Origin: Bacillota bacterium
GTDB lineage: Bacteria; Bacillota; Clostridia; Peptostreptococcales; Acidaminobacteraceae
DNA length: 64,000 nt
Reading direction: 5' to 3'
NCBI GenBank assembly: GCA_025210655.1
Contig: JAOARG010000044.1
Coordinates: 111,919-175,918 of the forward strand
Part shown: positions 54,521 to 63,864 of the stretch, one piece after another
Numbering within the stretch: position 1 is the first letter of the stretch
How the letters are laid out: each line of letters starts with the position of its first letter
Translations under genes and position numbers: made by a program
Notes under the pieces: generated by a model
What the model was told of the DNA's origin: nothing
The model's input: the letters and a program-made list of their open reading frames with translations, nothing else
The model's database searches: none

Positions 54521-54588
54521 GTTAGTATAAATCATTGACATGTTCCAAGTCAGTAATTTATACGTTTTAGCTTCAGCTAAAAACATCC
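54520..54588 (-). repeat. GGATG two-hairpin element, copy f (divergent stems)
   Basis: On the minus strand: GGATG, hairpin 1 TTTTTAGCtgaaGCTAAAA, then hairpin 2 with arms GTATAAATtactGAC and GTCaatgATTTATAC. The sequence of hairpin 2 shares almost nothing with copies a-e except the fold. It starts ten bases after the stop of the transglycosylase gene. Confidence 0.7.
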
Positions 54589-54597
54589 TTCAGAAGC

Positions 54598-55497
54598 CTA
54601 CTGCTCATTCAACCTCTTCTCAACATAGGCCTCAATCTTCGCCTTCTTACCCATTACATTATTAAGATAAATTGGCTTTGCTCTTCCTTTGATTACGTTG
54701 ATTGGACCCCAGTTGTATGCTGTTACTGCTTTGTTGATATCTTTGAAGTAATCTAAATCACCCCTAAGGTATCTTACGCATACATCGATGTTTGTTGCTG
54801 GGTCGTATAGGTCTTCTGCTGTTAGGTCAAAGTGCTTTGCTGTTGATACTAGCATTTGCATTAGTCCTACTGCTTGACCTGTTCTACAATTTGCATCGTA
54901 GTTACTTTCTAGCCACATCATTGCTAGGATTAATTTTTCGTCTATTTCATACTTTTCTGAAGCATTTAATGTAAGTTCGATTATATAGTCTGCTTCATCT
55001 TTTGTGAGTTTTCTGTTGATTTTTCTTATATAGTCACTAAGTATTGCTCTGTACTTTACGTCTTCTTTGATTAGGATTCCTTCATCACTATTTGTATTTA
55101 CAAGAAGTCCTTCATCATTGTCCCATGTTATTTCCCAGTCTAAAAGATCGCTTATCTTTTTACATGCTGGTAAATAGTACTGACCTTCATAAGATATTAT
55201 AGGAAAATCCCATGTGTATACTTCTTTCCCATCATACTGGATGTTTGAAAGTAGTACATATCCATTGTCGTATTTTTCATAACGCTTTACACCATTTATA
55301 TCTAACTTTCCGTGATCTATAGGTACATATAATACATCCTTGTATGTAAACATACCTTCCTTGTCATAAATCTTATTGTTATTGATTTTCACATCAAAAT
55401 TAGGCTTTGATATATTCTCCAAGTTTGCACCAAATGCAATGCTCTGGAACAATAAAACCAATACGGCAACACAAACAACAAATCTAGTTTTTCTCAT
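54598..55497 (-). CDS. exported lytic transglycosylase (SLT domain) with N-terminal copper-amine-oxidase-N-like domain
   Basis: This 299-residue protein has a signal peptide (MRKTRFVVCVAVLVLLFQSI, cleaved near AFGA). Residues about 30-140 resemble the Cu-amine-oxidase N-terminal-like domain common in clostridial wall proteins (YKDVLYVPIDH, ISYEGQYYLPACK). The SLT domain at about 165-285 has catalytic E197 in MMWLESNYD, GLMQML and AYNWGP. It cleaves peptidoglycan between MurNAc and GlcNAc. It follows the WalR/WalK-like pair, the GerMN gene and a 51-residue gene on the same strand, in line with cell-wall control. Confidence 0.88.
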   Translation of the reverse strand: MRKTRFVVCVAVLVLLFQSIAFGANLENISKPNFDVKINNNKIYDKEGMFTYKDVLYVPIDHGKLDINGVKRYEKYDNGYVLLSNIQYDGKEVYTWDFPIISYEGQYYLPACKKISDLLDWEITWDNDEGLLVNTNSDEGILIKEDVKYRAILSDYIRKINRKLTKDEADYIIELTLNASEKYEIDEKLILAMMWLESNYDANCRTGQAVGLMQMLVSTAKHFDLTAEDLYDPATNIDVCVRYLRGDLDYFKDINKAVTAYNWGPINVIKGRAKPIYLNNVMGKKAKIEAYVEKRLNEQ

Positions 55498-55514
55498 TAG
55501 TCTCCCCCAATATG

Positions 55515-55670
55515 TTATTTTACTTCTTCCATGTATCTTTTTGGAATCCAGTTGTTTCTTCCCCTATCATCTACTATTTTGTATGCTTCATTATCCTGAT
55601 CAAGTACTTCGTACTCTTTCCCTATAGTAGTATAATGAATTCTAAGTGTATCTATCGCTTTTACTTTCAT
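55515..55670 (-). CDS. 51-residue protein, unknown
   Basis: ATG at 55670 follows GGAGGTG at good spacing. The product runs MKVKAIDTLRIHYTTIGKEYEVLD and ends GRNNWIPKRYMEEVK. It looks like a small SH3-like beta barrel (KxYEVLDxD...YKIVDDxGxxNWIPxxYM pattern), as in many small Firmicute and phage proteins. It ends 18 bp before the transglycosylase start, so the two are probably co-transcribed. Confidence 0.7.
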   Translation of the reverse strand: MKVKAIDTLRIHYTTIGKEYEVLDQDNEAYKIVDDRGRNNWIPKRYMEEVK

Positions 55671-55765
55671 CAGCTCACCTCCATACTTCATAGCTAGTTT
55701 TTATTATATAACATATCTAGCAACTTTCAAAATAGTTCAAAATACCTAGCAAGTAAAACTATTTT

Positions 55766-56602
55766 CTAATTGCTTATCTGTATCTTCCAGTAACCGGCTT
55801 CTTTTATTACCTGCCATCCTTCAATGAGTTTTTCATAGTTTCCGGCTCTATTTTCTATAATCTTTTCATAAACAATGTTTACTACTGTACTGTTTGAAAA
55901 ATTCTGTGTAAAGTATCTATTTCTACTGTAATCCATATACTTTAATCGAAGATTTTTTCCGTATTCAACAAAGTCTTCATAAGAAATCATATTTCTACTT
56001 GTTATGTCTAGGGCCTCATAAGCCAACTCATACTCTTCCTTATCTATCTTGCTTAGGAAATCCATAACAAGATTTGCTGGATCATAATTCAGTTTAGCAA
56101 TCACGCTTGAATCCCTTTTTATAGGCTGGGACAAATCTATTCCCCCTATATTTTCATAGGCTGCCCCATCAATCAGAAGTTGAACAAGTTGAACATTTTC
56201 AAGCTCCGTCAAGGAATTTACTATGGAACCAAGTACCAGTTCCTTTATTTCATAATTCCACATGGTTCCTGTAAGGAATGTCTTCTTCAAATTGACAAAA
56301 CACACTTCATCCACTACTTCACTGGAAATAACTATATCATCCTTATCAAACGGACTTTTTAGAAGTTTATTTCTTGGCCCCTCTTCAAGCGCCTTAAGCA
56401 CTCCAAAGGAAATATTCCTCTTGGGCACTTCTATGTTCCTAACTTCATAAGTAAGATATCCATTGTCAATAAAATATAACTTAGTCTGAATTGTAATTAT
56501 TTCAGCATCTGGATTGATCTGTATTTCAGGTGCATTAGGCAAATCTGTTCTTGGTGAAATAGAAACAAACAAAAAAACCATAATCAGCACCGAAAGTCCC
56601 AC
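55766..56602 (-). CDS. GerMN-domain membrane-anchored protein
   Basis: This protein of at least 278 residues has a membrane anchor (VLIMVFLFVSI), then a GerMN domain at about 35-170 (TKLYFIDNGYLTYEVRNIEV, VLKALEEGPRNKLLKSPF, VNLKKTFLTG, SIVNSLTELENVQLVQLLIDG) and a C-terminal part of about 100 residues (WQVIKEAGYWKI). GerMN domains occur in spore germination and wall-associated proteins. The start is unclear: GTG 56602 has no ribosome site, whereas AGGTGA lies before an in-frame ATT at 56626 that would add NYNKF before the anchor. It follows the WalK-like gene by 36 bp. Confidence 0.78.
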   Translation of the reverse strand: MGLSVLIMVFLFVSISPRTDLPNAPEIQINPDAEIITIQTKLYFIDNGYLTYEVRNIEVPKRNISFGVLKALEEGPRNKLLKSPFDKDDIVISSEVVDEVCFVNLKKTFLTGTMWNYEIKELVLGSIVNSLTELENVQLVQLLIDGAAYENIGGIDLSQPIKRDSSVIAKLNYDPANLVMDFLSKIDKEEYELAYEALDITSRNMISYEDFVEYGKNLRLKYMDYSRNRYFTQNFSNSTVVNIVYEKIIENRAGNYEKLIEGWQVIKEAGYWKIQISN

Positions 56603-56638
56603 TATAAATTTATTATAATTAATAATACTATCACCTAC

Positions 56639-58051
56639 TTATAAAGTACTTCTGAGAGGAAGAAATATACTAAATTTCGTTCCAACATCTACTTCACTTT
56701 CAATATTAATTTTACCATTGTGAAGATCTACTATTTGCTTAACTATTGAAAGTCCTAAACCTGTTCCACCAGTCTCCCTAGATCTGGCCTTATCTACCCT
56801 ATAGAATCTATCAAAAATAAACTCCAAATTCTTTTTAGGTATACCTATACCAGTATCGGATACACTGATTTCTAAAAAGTCTTTCCCCATTTCAATGTCT
56901 ACTTCTATATGTCCACCATCCGGTGTATATTTAACAGCATTATTTATTATGTTTATCATACACTGTTTCAGCTTATCCTGGTCAACCATTATTTGAACAT
57001 TGTCCTTGGGATTGAACTTTATGTCTATATTCTTTTTCTCTGCAATTCTGGATAACATGCCTATGGTGTTTTCTATTAGATAATTGATATAAGTCATTTT
57101 ATAACTCATTTCTAAATCATCTTTTTCTATTTCTACAAGATATAAAAGATCATCAATAATATGACTTAGTCTATCAAGTTCACTATTAATATCCCCTAGA
57201 AAATCATCGTACAGTTCCTTATTGTATTCATTTGTATGAATTAAGGTTTCTGCTAATATTTTAACCGATGTAACAGGTGTCTTAAGTTCGTGAGATACAT
57301 TGGAAACAAACTTCCTTCTTCTCTTATCAATCTGGGATAGTTTCCTTATCATATCATTGATAGAATAACCAAGATTACTTATTTCATCATTTCCGCTTAC
57401 ATCTATTTCTACATCCTTATTTCCCAGTGTATATTCTTCTATTGAAGAATTTAGCTTAAGCAAAGGCTTTGACAAGATATCTGCAAAAATAAAACTTATA
57501 ACCGTTGTTACAAAAAGACTTGTCATGGCCAGTCCAAATATCTTTCCTTTTATGTCCTGAATATCATCATATACACTATTTAATGAGTTCGAAATAAGAA
57601 TACTGCCAATCACATCCCCATTGTACCTAATTGGAACTGCTACATACATTACACGACCGTAATCATCCAAATAGTATTCACCATATGAACTATAGCCCTG
57701 TACAGCACGGCTCACCTCTACCTGTTCAATAAGATTTTCTTCCAACATGGAGTCATAAGAATCAACTAATACATCACCATTTTTATTGGTTACGATGATT
57801 CGACTATCTATATCTATAGATTTCTGTCTAATTATCCTGTTGATATAGTTTCTTGTATATTCCCTACTTATCCCCATGATGTTTGGCCTTAGTTGGGCAG
57901 ATATGATATTGGCTTCTGCCATAGATGATGTTTTTCTTTCATTTATGGCATTGTCCTTGTATGTCCTTATAAAAAAGGTACTAACAAGTACCAAAACCAT
58001 CACTATTAATAACAAATAGGTGGAAACAAGTTTCCACCTAAGACTAAACAT
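56639..58051 (-). CDS. WalK-like sensor histidine kinase
   Basis: This protein of 470 residues starts at ATG 58051 (MFSLRWKLVSTYLLL). Two membrane helices flank an extracytoplasmic Cache-like sensor (about 35-165), followed by HAMP (about 190-245), HisKA with FVSNVSHELKTPVTS (His near 254) and HATPase with IINNAVKYTPDGG, VSDTGIGIP and SRETGGTGLGLSIV. Unlike Bacillus WalK there is no PAS domain after HAMP. It overlaps or abuts its regulator gene. Downstream wall-related genes support a role in cell-envelope control, but assignment as the true WalK is by similarity only. Confidence 0.9.
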   Translation of the reverse strand: MFSLRWKLVSTYLLLIVMVLVLVSTFFIRTYKDNAINERKTSSMAEANIISAQLRPNIMGISREYTRNYINRIIRQKSIDIDSRIIVTNKNGDVLVDSYDSMLEENLIEQVEVSRAVQGYSSYGEYYLDDYGRVMYVAVPIRYNGDVIGSILISNSLNSVYDDIQDIKGKIFGLAMTSLFVTTVISFIFADILSKPLLKLNSSIEEYTLGNKDVEIDVSGNDEISNLGYSINDMIRKLSQIDKRRRKFVSNVSHELKTPVTSVKILAETLIHTNEYNKELYDDFLGDINSELDRLSHIIDDLLYLVEIEKDDLEMSYKMTYINYLIENTIGMLSRIAEKKNIDIKFNPKDNVQIMVDQDKLKQCMINIINNAVKYTPDGGHIEVDIEMGKDFLEISVSDTGIGIPKKNLEFIFDRFYRVDKARSRETGGTGLGLSIVKQIVDLHNGKINIESEVDVGTKFSIFLPLRSTL

Positions 58052-58055
58052 TTTT

Positions 58056-58751
58056 CTATTTGTTCCTAAAATAATAACCAACTCCCCACTTTGTAAGGAT
58101 GTATTCTGGTTGACTTGAGTTTCCTTCTATCTTTTCCCTAAGTCTTCTAATATGAACATCAACTGTTCTAACATCCCCAAAGTATTCATAGCCCCAAATT
58201 ATTTCAAGAAGTTCTTCCCTTGAATAAATCTTACCCCTAGTACTTGCCAGAAGTAATAATAAATCAAATTCCTTAGCTGTAAGGTTGATGTCCTTACCAT
58301 TTAAGGATACTTTTCTTCCAAGTGTATTGATTTTGAATTCTTCAATTTCGATAGTACTTGAATTCGAAACTGTTGCTTCTTCTTTGATAGATACTCTTCT
58401 AAGTATTGCCTTGATTCTTGCTTTTAGTTCAAGGATATTAAAAGGCTTAGTCATATAGTCATCAGCACCATATTCTAGTCCAAGTACCTTGGAAGTATCT
58501 TCACCCTTTGCTGTAAGAATAATAATAGGAACCATACTCTTCTCCCTAACCTTCTTACAAACCTCTAAGCCATCTATCTTTGGTAGCATAAGATCAAGTA
58601 CTACCAAATCATATTTATTTTCTATAGCCTTTCTTAAGGCCTCTTCACCATCATAAGCTACATCTATTTCGTAATTTTCTTGTTCTAAACTAAATTTTAA
58701 ACCCTTTACTATAGCAGGTTCATCATCTACAATTAATAATTTTTGAGACAT
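58056..58751 (-). CDS. WalR/PhoB-type response regulator
   Basis: This protein of 231 residues starts at ATG 58751 (MSQKLLIVDDEP; AAGGGTGG upstream). The receiver domain has acidic DDE, phospho-acceptor D53 in VVLDLMLPKIDG and Lys in MTKPF. The C-terminal winged helix of the OmpR family has KEFDLLLLLASTRGKIYSREELLEIIWGYEYFGDVRTVDVHIRRLREKIE (in pieces), including the DVRTVDVHIRRLR recognition helix typical of WalR/PhoP. It is the first gene of the operon with the WalK-like kinase. Confidence 0.93.
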   Translation of the reverse strand: MSQKLLIVDDEPAIVKGLKFSLEQENYEIDVAYDGEEALRKAIENKYDLVVLDLMLPKIDGLEVCKKVREKSMVPIIILTAKGEDTSKVLGLEYGADDYMTKPFNILELKARIKAILRRVSIKEEATVSNSSTIEIEEFKINTLGRKVSLNGKDINLTAKEFDLLLLLASTRGKIYSREELLEIIWGYEYFGDVRTVDVHIRRLREKIEGNSSQPEYILTKWGVGYYFRNK

Positions 58752-58824
58752 ATTAACCACCCTTCAAATTCTATATTCCCATTTTATCATATTTTTAAAA
58801 ATAATACACTTCTTATAAATGCTA

Positions 58825-60735
58825 TTACTTTACTTGAACCCTCTTGCCATCTTCCCTTTTAGTTAACTTTATCTTATCAAAATATTCTAGAATAGGAATA
58901 ATGTATTTTCTCGATGTTCCTGTCATTTCTTTAATATCATTTATTTCAAGAAAATCATTGGATTTAAAATGTTCTTTCACTTTTTCTTGAAGTTGATCAA
59001 GTAGGGATGAATCAAAGAAGATATTATCTGCTACCCTAGTTATCTGACCCTTTCTGATCAAAATATCAGTAATATCATTTTGATGCTTTGTAATACCTTG
59101 GATTTTTAGAATATCAGCAAAGGCTTCCGTCTTAAATTCTTGCTTTTTCAAGTCATCAAGGGCCTTATCCACTCTTTTTTGAAGTCCTTCTGAGAATGTT
59201 ACCTCGTGTCCAGCATGCTTAACATACTGGTCTTCCAGTTCAATATTATTTAAATCTATAAGTAGACTTATAATATAGTCAAAGTGCTTATTTGATTTAA
59301 AATCATACTTTTTAGCAAGACTACTTCTAACCTCACCTTTGTTTATACCAAGTTTATATGGATTTTTATCATAAAAAGTATTTAACATAGAAAGTATATC
59401 CCCTTCTACTTTTTCAAGATTTTCAAAAAACATATAATCTAAGCCTTTATATGAATATACCATTTTATCATCAATCAGTTTTCCAACTATATCCTCAAAA
59501 TCATCTTCCTCTATTCCCATTAAAGAGAGAATTTCTTTTTTCTCTGTAAAAAGATTTGCAGAATTTTCAAGCATAGATACTAGAATATCCCTTGGATCTC
59601 CCTTTGTTTTAAGTTCCAATTCTTTTATAACACTTTCATCAAACCTTTTGTGTTTATTTGAATCCGGGTTTAGTATTACTCCTCCACCTATGGTTTCAAC
59701 AGGAGAGTAAAATCTTACAACAAACTTATCATTGTACTTGAAGCTATATGGCTCTTCCAGTCTTAACTGAACAAAATCCTCTTCCCCTGCTTTTAAAACT
59801 TCCCTATCAAGAAGCACACACCTACAAAGTATTTCTTTTGCACCATGATATAGTCTTAATCTGGTCCAGTTTTCTATAGACCTATTACTATCACGTGTAA
59901 GTTTCAGTTTACAGTCCACTATATATGCAGGTGATATGGAGTCCTCACTTGCTAATACATCCCCCCTGTGAATCTCACTTGTTTTAATATCAGGTAGATT
60001 AATGGCAGTTCTTTGTCCTGCGTATGCTATTTCTTCACTTTTTCCGTGGACCTGGATACTCCTTACCTTTGATGATCTTCCTTCAGGATAAATACTAACC
60101 TTATCCCCTACAGATATTTCACCTTCTACCAAGGTTCCTGTCACTATTGTTCCATGACCACTTAATGAAAAGACCCTATCGACTGACATTCTAAAAGGTC
60201 CTTTTGAATTTTTAGTCTTTATCACCTTGGACTTTTCATCTAATTTCTCTATCAAATTATCTAATCCATCCCCAGTCTTTGCTGAAAATGTAACTATTTC
60301 AGACTTTTCTAGGAATGAACTTCCGAAGTTTTCCCTAATGTCTTCCTGAACAAGTTCAAGCATTTCCTCATCCACAAGATCAGCCTTAGTGATTACAATT
60401 ATCCCCTCTTCTATACCCAGTATTTCAAGAATATCTAAGTGTTCCTTAGTTTGGGGCATAACACCTTCATCTGCTGCAATCACTAGTAGAAAAAGATCCA
60501 CACCACTAATACCTGCAAGCATGTTTTTAATAAACTTTTCATGACCTGGAACATCAATAATGCCGGCCCTTATTCCACTTGGAAGATCAAAATATGCAAA
60601 ACCTAGATCAATTGTTATTCCCCTCTTTTTTTCTTCCTCAAATCTATCAGTTTCAATCCCAGTAAGAGCTCTTATTAGTGAAGTCTTACCATGATCAATA
60701 TGTCCAGCTGTTCCGATAATAAAATTTCTATTCAT
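58825..60735 (-). CDS. selB: selenocysteine-specific elongation factor SelB
   Basis: This 636-residue protein has an EF-Tu-like GTPase at about 1-175 ([36 protein letters not shown]), two beta-barrel domains and a C-terminal set of winged-helix domains (about 370-636) that bind the SECIS hairpin of the mRNA. It delivers Sec-tRNA to UGA codons. The start is ATG 60735, five bases after the selA stop, with the ribosome site inside the end of selA. Its length matches bacterial SelB (about 615-640). Confidence 0.96.
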   Translation of the reverse strand: MNRNFIIGTAGHIDHGKTSLIRALTGIETDRFEEEKKRGITIDLGFAYFDLPSGIRAGIIDVPGHEKFIKNMLAGISGVDLFLLVIAADEGVMPQTKEHLDILEILGIEEGIIVITKADLVDEEMLELVQEDIRENFGSSFLEKSEIVTFSAKTGDGLDNLIEKLDEKSKVIKTKNSKGPFRMSVDRVFSLSGHGTIVTGTLVEGEISVGDKVSIYPEGRSSKVRSIQVHGKSEEIAYAGQRTAINLPDIKTSEIHRGDVLASEDSISPAYIVDCKLKLTRDSNRSIENWTRLRLYHGAKEILCRCVLLDREVLKAGEEDFVQLRLEEPYSFKYNDKFVVRFYSPVETIGGGVILNPDSNKHKRFDESVIKELELKTKGDPRDILVSMLENSANLFTEKKEILSLMGIEEDDFEDIVGKLIDDKMVYSYKGLDYMFFENLEKVEGDILSMLNTFYDKNPYKLGINKGEVRSSLAKKYDFKSNKHFDYIISLLIDLNNIELEDQYVKHAGHEVTFSEGLQKRVDKALDDLKKQEFKTEAFADILKIQGITKHQNDITDILIRKGQITRVADNIFFDSSLLDQLQEKVKEHFKSNDFLEINDIKEMTGTSRKYIIPILEYFDKIKLTKREDGKRVQVK

Positions 60736-60739
60736 AGAA

Positions 60740-62128
60740 CTACAACCTCTCTACTACATTTCTTATTATTTCAAACTCTTCATCAAATAAAGTTCTTACA
60801 TCAAGTATTACTGAATTATCCTTTACCCTAGATATTATTGGAACATTATTATTTTTTCTTAATAGCTCTTCAAGCTTTGAAGCAGAGTATTTTTCATGAT
60901 CAATCCTAACTACATATGTCTCAAGTCTTTCCATAGGCAGAGAACCGCCCCCTACTTCAGAGTAATCACCGTCTATCTTCATAGTCAAGCCGTCAATATC
61001 AGAAAGACAATCATATAATCTTTCTGCTTTTAGCTTTAGACTTTCCTTATCTTCAATCATCATTGCTATTGATGGTATTTCTTTTTCTGCTTCACCATAA
61101 TAGTATATTTTGAAAAGTTCTTTCAATATAGATAATGTTAGCTTATCTGGCCTTAGAGCCCTAAGTAACTGATTATGTTTCATCTTTTCTATATATTTTT
61201 TCTTTCCTACTATTATCCCAGCTTGTACCCCACCTAAAAGCTTATCTCCACTAAAAGAAAGTACATCTACACCTTTTTTTATACTGTCTATTATTGTAGG
61301 TTCCTCACTAATTCCGTACTTAGGAAAATCAATAAAATTTCCACTACCGATATCTTCATAAACAGCTATATCCTGTTTGTTTCCTAGGGATACAAGGTCT
61401 TCTAGGGCTACTGACTCTGAAAAACCTACAATCCTATAGTTTGAAGTATGAACCTTCATAAGAAGAGCAGTCTCTTCCCCAATAGCATTTTCATAATCAA
61501 TAAGGTGGGTTTTATTTGTAGTTCCAACTTCCTTAAGAATACTATTACTCATACCCATTACCTCAGGAATTCTAAATGAACCTCCAATTTCAACAAGTTC
61601 CCCCCTTGAAATTACAGCTTCTTTTTCCTTAGCAAGTGTATTAAGCACTAAAAGAACAGCTGATGCATTATTATTAACAACAAGTACATCCTCTGCTCCT
61701 GTAAGTTTCATAACTATTTCTTTAAGATGATCATATCTATGGCCCCTTGAGCCCTTATCTATGTCATACTCAAGATTGGAATATCTAACAACTTTATCCC
61801 TTATAGCGTCAAATACCTTCTCGCTTAAAGGTGCCCTTCCCAGGTTTGTATGTAATACTGTTCCTGTGGCATTTATAACCCTTTTAAACTTACCTTCTCT
61901 ATTTTTATTTATCTGAGTTTCAAGTCTTTCCAATACAATATCACTACTAATCTCAATACTTGATCCCTCTTCTAAATCAATAATTTCATTTCTAAGCTGA
62001 TCTATTACTAATCTAATGGACTCCAAAACCATTTTTCTAGAATTTGATTCAATAAGACTTTCCACCTTCGGAAGCATTAACATTTCATCTACTTTAGGCA
62101 ACATTCTAAATAATTTTTTCTTATCCAT
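60740..62128 (-). CDS. selA: L-seryl-tRNA(Sec) selenium transferase SelA
   Basis: This 462-residue PLP enzyme converts seryl-tRNA(Sec) to selenocysteinyl-tRNA(Sec) using selenophosphate. The PLP lysine is K296 in SFSGDKLLGGVQAG; INATGTVLHTNLGRAPLS and YEDIGSGNFIDF are family signatures. AAGGGAGA precedes the ATG. It is translationally coupled to selB. selD, which makes selenophosphate, is not in this window. Confidence 0.96.
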   Translation of the reverse strand: MDKKKLFRMLPKVDEMLMLPKVESLIESNSRKMVLESIRLVIDQLRNEIIDLEEGSSIEISSDIVLERLETQINKNREGKFKRVINATGTVLHTNLGRAPLSEKVFDAIRDKVVRYSNLEYDIDKGSRGHRYDHLKEIVMKLTGAEDVLVVNNNASAVLLVLNTLAKEKEAVISRGELVEIGGSFRIPEVMGMSNSILKEVGTTNKTHLIDYENAIGEETALLMKVHTSNYRIVGFSESVALEDLVSLGNKQDIAVYEDIGSGNFIDFPKYGISEEPTIIDSIKKGVDVLSFSGDKLLGGVQAGIIVGKKKYIEKMKHNQLLRALRPDKLTLSILKELFKIYYYGEAEKEIPSIAMMIEDKESLKLKAERLYDCLSDIDGLTMKIDGDYSEVGGGSLPMERLETYVVRIDHEKYSASKLEELLRKNNNVPIISRVKDNSVILDVRTLFDEEFEIIRNVVERL

Positions 62129-62164
62129 ATATTCTCCCTTATTTTATCTTTGACTAAATTCTAT

Positions 62165-62434
62165 TTATATACTTGCAACAAGCGACTCTATCATTTCAAT
62201 TTTAGAAATAATATCTCTGGAGCTTGATGAACCATCCTTTCCAGTCAGATATGCTTCAATTTCCTTGAGGCCCCCTAGAATAAAGGCACCACTGGATAAA
62301 TCAGTTTCTTTTTCGATTATATCAATTGCCTGTTTTAACCATACTAAACACATGGATACTTGACTATGTTCTGAAAAATTACCTTTGATAAACTCCACAC
62401 AAAAATTTAAAGTATTCTTATCTGCTTGATTCAT
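62165..62434 (-). CDS. 89-residue hypothetical protein upstream of selA
   Basis: The start is ATG 62434 (MNQADKNTLNFCVEF), with TTGGAGGG upstream. It is an all-helical small soluble protein (QVSMCLVWLKQAIDIIEKE, ISKIEMIESLVASI) with no motif I can name. It lies 36 bp before selA on the same strand and is probably the first gene of the selenium operon, making it a candidate selenium-related factor. This is context only. Confidence 0.6.
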   Translation of the reverse strand: MNQADKNTLNFCVEFIKGNFSEHSQVSMCLVWLKQAIDIIEKETDLSSGAFILGGLKEIEAYLTGKDGSSSSRDIISKIEMIESLVASI

Positions 62435-62596
62435 AATATCCCTCCAAATATGCTTATTTATTGTGACTATTCTACTAATATTATTTCCTACTCCTATCAT
62501 ACCCTAAATCCTGCAAAATTCCCAATATGAATAGGGAATAAAAATAGGGGTAACAATAAAAATGTAGAAAGTAAATTTATGATAGGAGGAAAATTG

Positions 62597-63364
62597 ATGA
62601 GATTTATAAAAATACTACTCATCCTATGTCTATCCTTAGTATTAATCAGCTGTACTTCCAATGACTCCAGTAAAAATGATGCAAGTTCTAGTCAAGTATC
62701 TGAGTCAACTGTAAATGAAAGTCCAAAAGAAGAAGTGATGGAGGAAGAAAAAGAGCCTAGTGGCATAGAACTACTTGACTCAATAGAAGCAAAAATTCCT
62801 GACTCATATATTCTAGAAATGAAAACCACAATAAGTGAATCAATAACAACAACATTCAAAATGACAGTCATGGGAGAATTCTCTAGAATTGAGACATACA
62901 ATAACATGACTGAAAAACCAATGATAATACTATACAATCCAGAATTAAATGCAATGTTCCAGTATACAGAGGGTGACCCAGTAGGTATGAAATTTGAAGG
63001 AGTTGACGGATCAACAGGAGATATGTTTTGGGATGATTCCAACGACTTTAGCAATTTAGAACTAGAGGAAGTAAAAGACTCCCTAGGAAGTGGCTTTATA
63101 GCAAGAAAAGATACTTACAAAGGACAAGATGCAATCTATATTGAAGGTTCATTTGCCCAAGAAGGGGAAAGTACAATGATAAAGATGTGGTATTCACAAG
63201 AATTCTTCTTACCACTAAAATACGAAATATATTCAGGAAATCAAATAGTCATGACCTCAGAAGTAATCAGTTTCGATAAAAATCCATCTTTAACAGCAGA
63301 TGATTTTCTACCACCTAAAACCATGCAATTCCAAGATTTGAATATGGATATGATGGAGCAGTAG
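62597..63364 (+). CDS. LolA/DUF4412-like lipoprotein, unknown function
   Basis: This protein of 255 residues starts at ATG 62597 (MRFIKILLILC, AGGAGG eight bases upstream). It has a lipoprotein signal with lipobox LISC, a Ser/Glu-rich linker (about 20-50), then a beta-rich domain (SYILEMKTTISESITTTFKM, MYIILYNPELNAMFQYTEG-like segments, IKMWYSQEFFLPLKYEIY). This resembles outer-membrane-lipoprotein carrier-type beta folds (LolA/DUF4412) found in Gram-positive surface lipoproteins. The substrate is unknown. Confidence 0.75.
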   Translation: MRFIKILLILCLSLVLISCTSNDSSKNDASSSQVSESTVNESPKEEVMEEEKEPSGIELLDSIEAKIPDSYILEMKTTISESITTTFKMTVMGEFSRIETYNNMTEKPMIILYNPELNAMFQYTEGDPVGMKFEGVDGSTGDMFWDDSNDFSNLELEEVKDSLGSGFIARKDTYKGQDAIYIEGSFAQEGESTMIKMWYSQEFFLPLKYEIYSGNQIVMTSEVISFDKNPSLTADDFLPPKTMQFQDLNMDMMEQ

Positions 63365-63372
63365 TTAGTTGT

Positions 63373-63403
<31 letters not shown>

Positions 63404-63406
63404 GTG

Positions 63407-63447
63407 CAGTCAAAATCCCTTTGTAGGTGATTTTGCCTGTTTTTTTA
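63407..63447 (+). terminator. intrinsic terminator of the lipoprotein gene
   Basis: CAGtCAAAATC pairs with GATTTTGcCTG across an AT-rich loop, followed by seven T residues. Confidence 0.85.
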
Positions 63448-63469
63448 GAAGCCTTTTTAATTATATCGT

Positions 63470-63632
63470 AGGTCGTTGGTCGTAGGTAGTAGTTCGGAAG
63501 GACTTTAAGATCTTATGACCTCAGTTCAAGTCTGGCCTATGAATGTCAAGAAACGAAAGGATGCTTTTTGCTAAGGCAAAACCATAAATATTAAATGAAT
63601 AAGAGCATTTCAATTTAATATTTATTAGCTTA
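63470..63632 (+). repeat. GGATG two-hairpin element, copy e, with full 5' flank
   Basis: The 5' flank (63473-63548) contains AAGTCTGGCCTATGAATGTCA. The core (63559-63632) is GGATG, hairpin 1 TTTTTGCtaagGCAAAA and hairpin 2 with perfect 13 bp arms ATAAATATTAAAT/ATTTAATATTTAT, ending TTAGCTTA. The 3' flank shares TAAAGTAAATCCATTCTACGTC and GGAAGGATTCACTTGGAT with copy c. Confidence 0.8.
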
Positions 63633-63864
63633 CCTGATTTGTCCTAGAAGGACATCACTATTACTGCTAAAGTAAATCCATTCTACGTCATATCTTTTCG
63701 GAAGGATTCACTTGGATTCTGGGTCTTTTATCCCTTATGACCACAAATCAATCTTTACTAGCTTGCCTTATTTAGCCTGTAAGAATTTCTATATAAAGAT
63801 CCTTCTACGAATAAAATTTTCCACGGGAAAATATCCATGGACGACTTACTATAGTAAGTCACTA

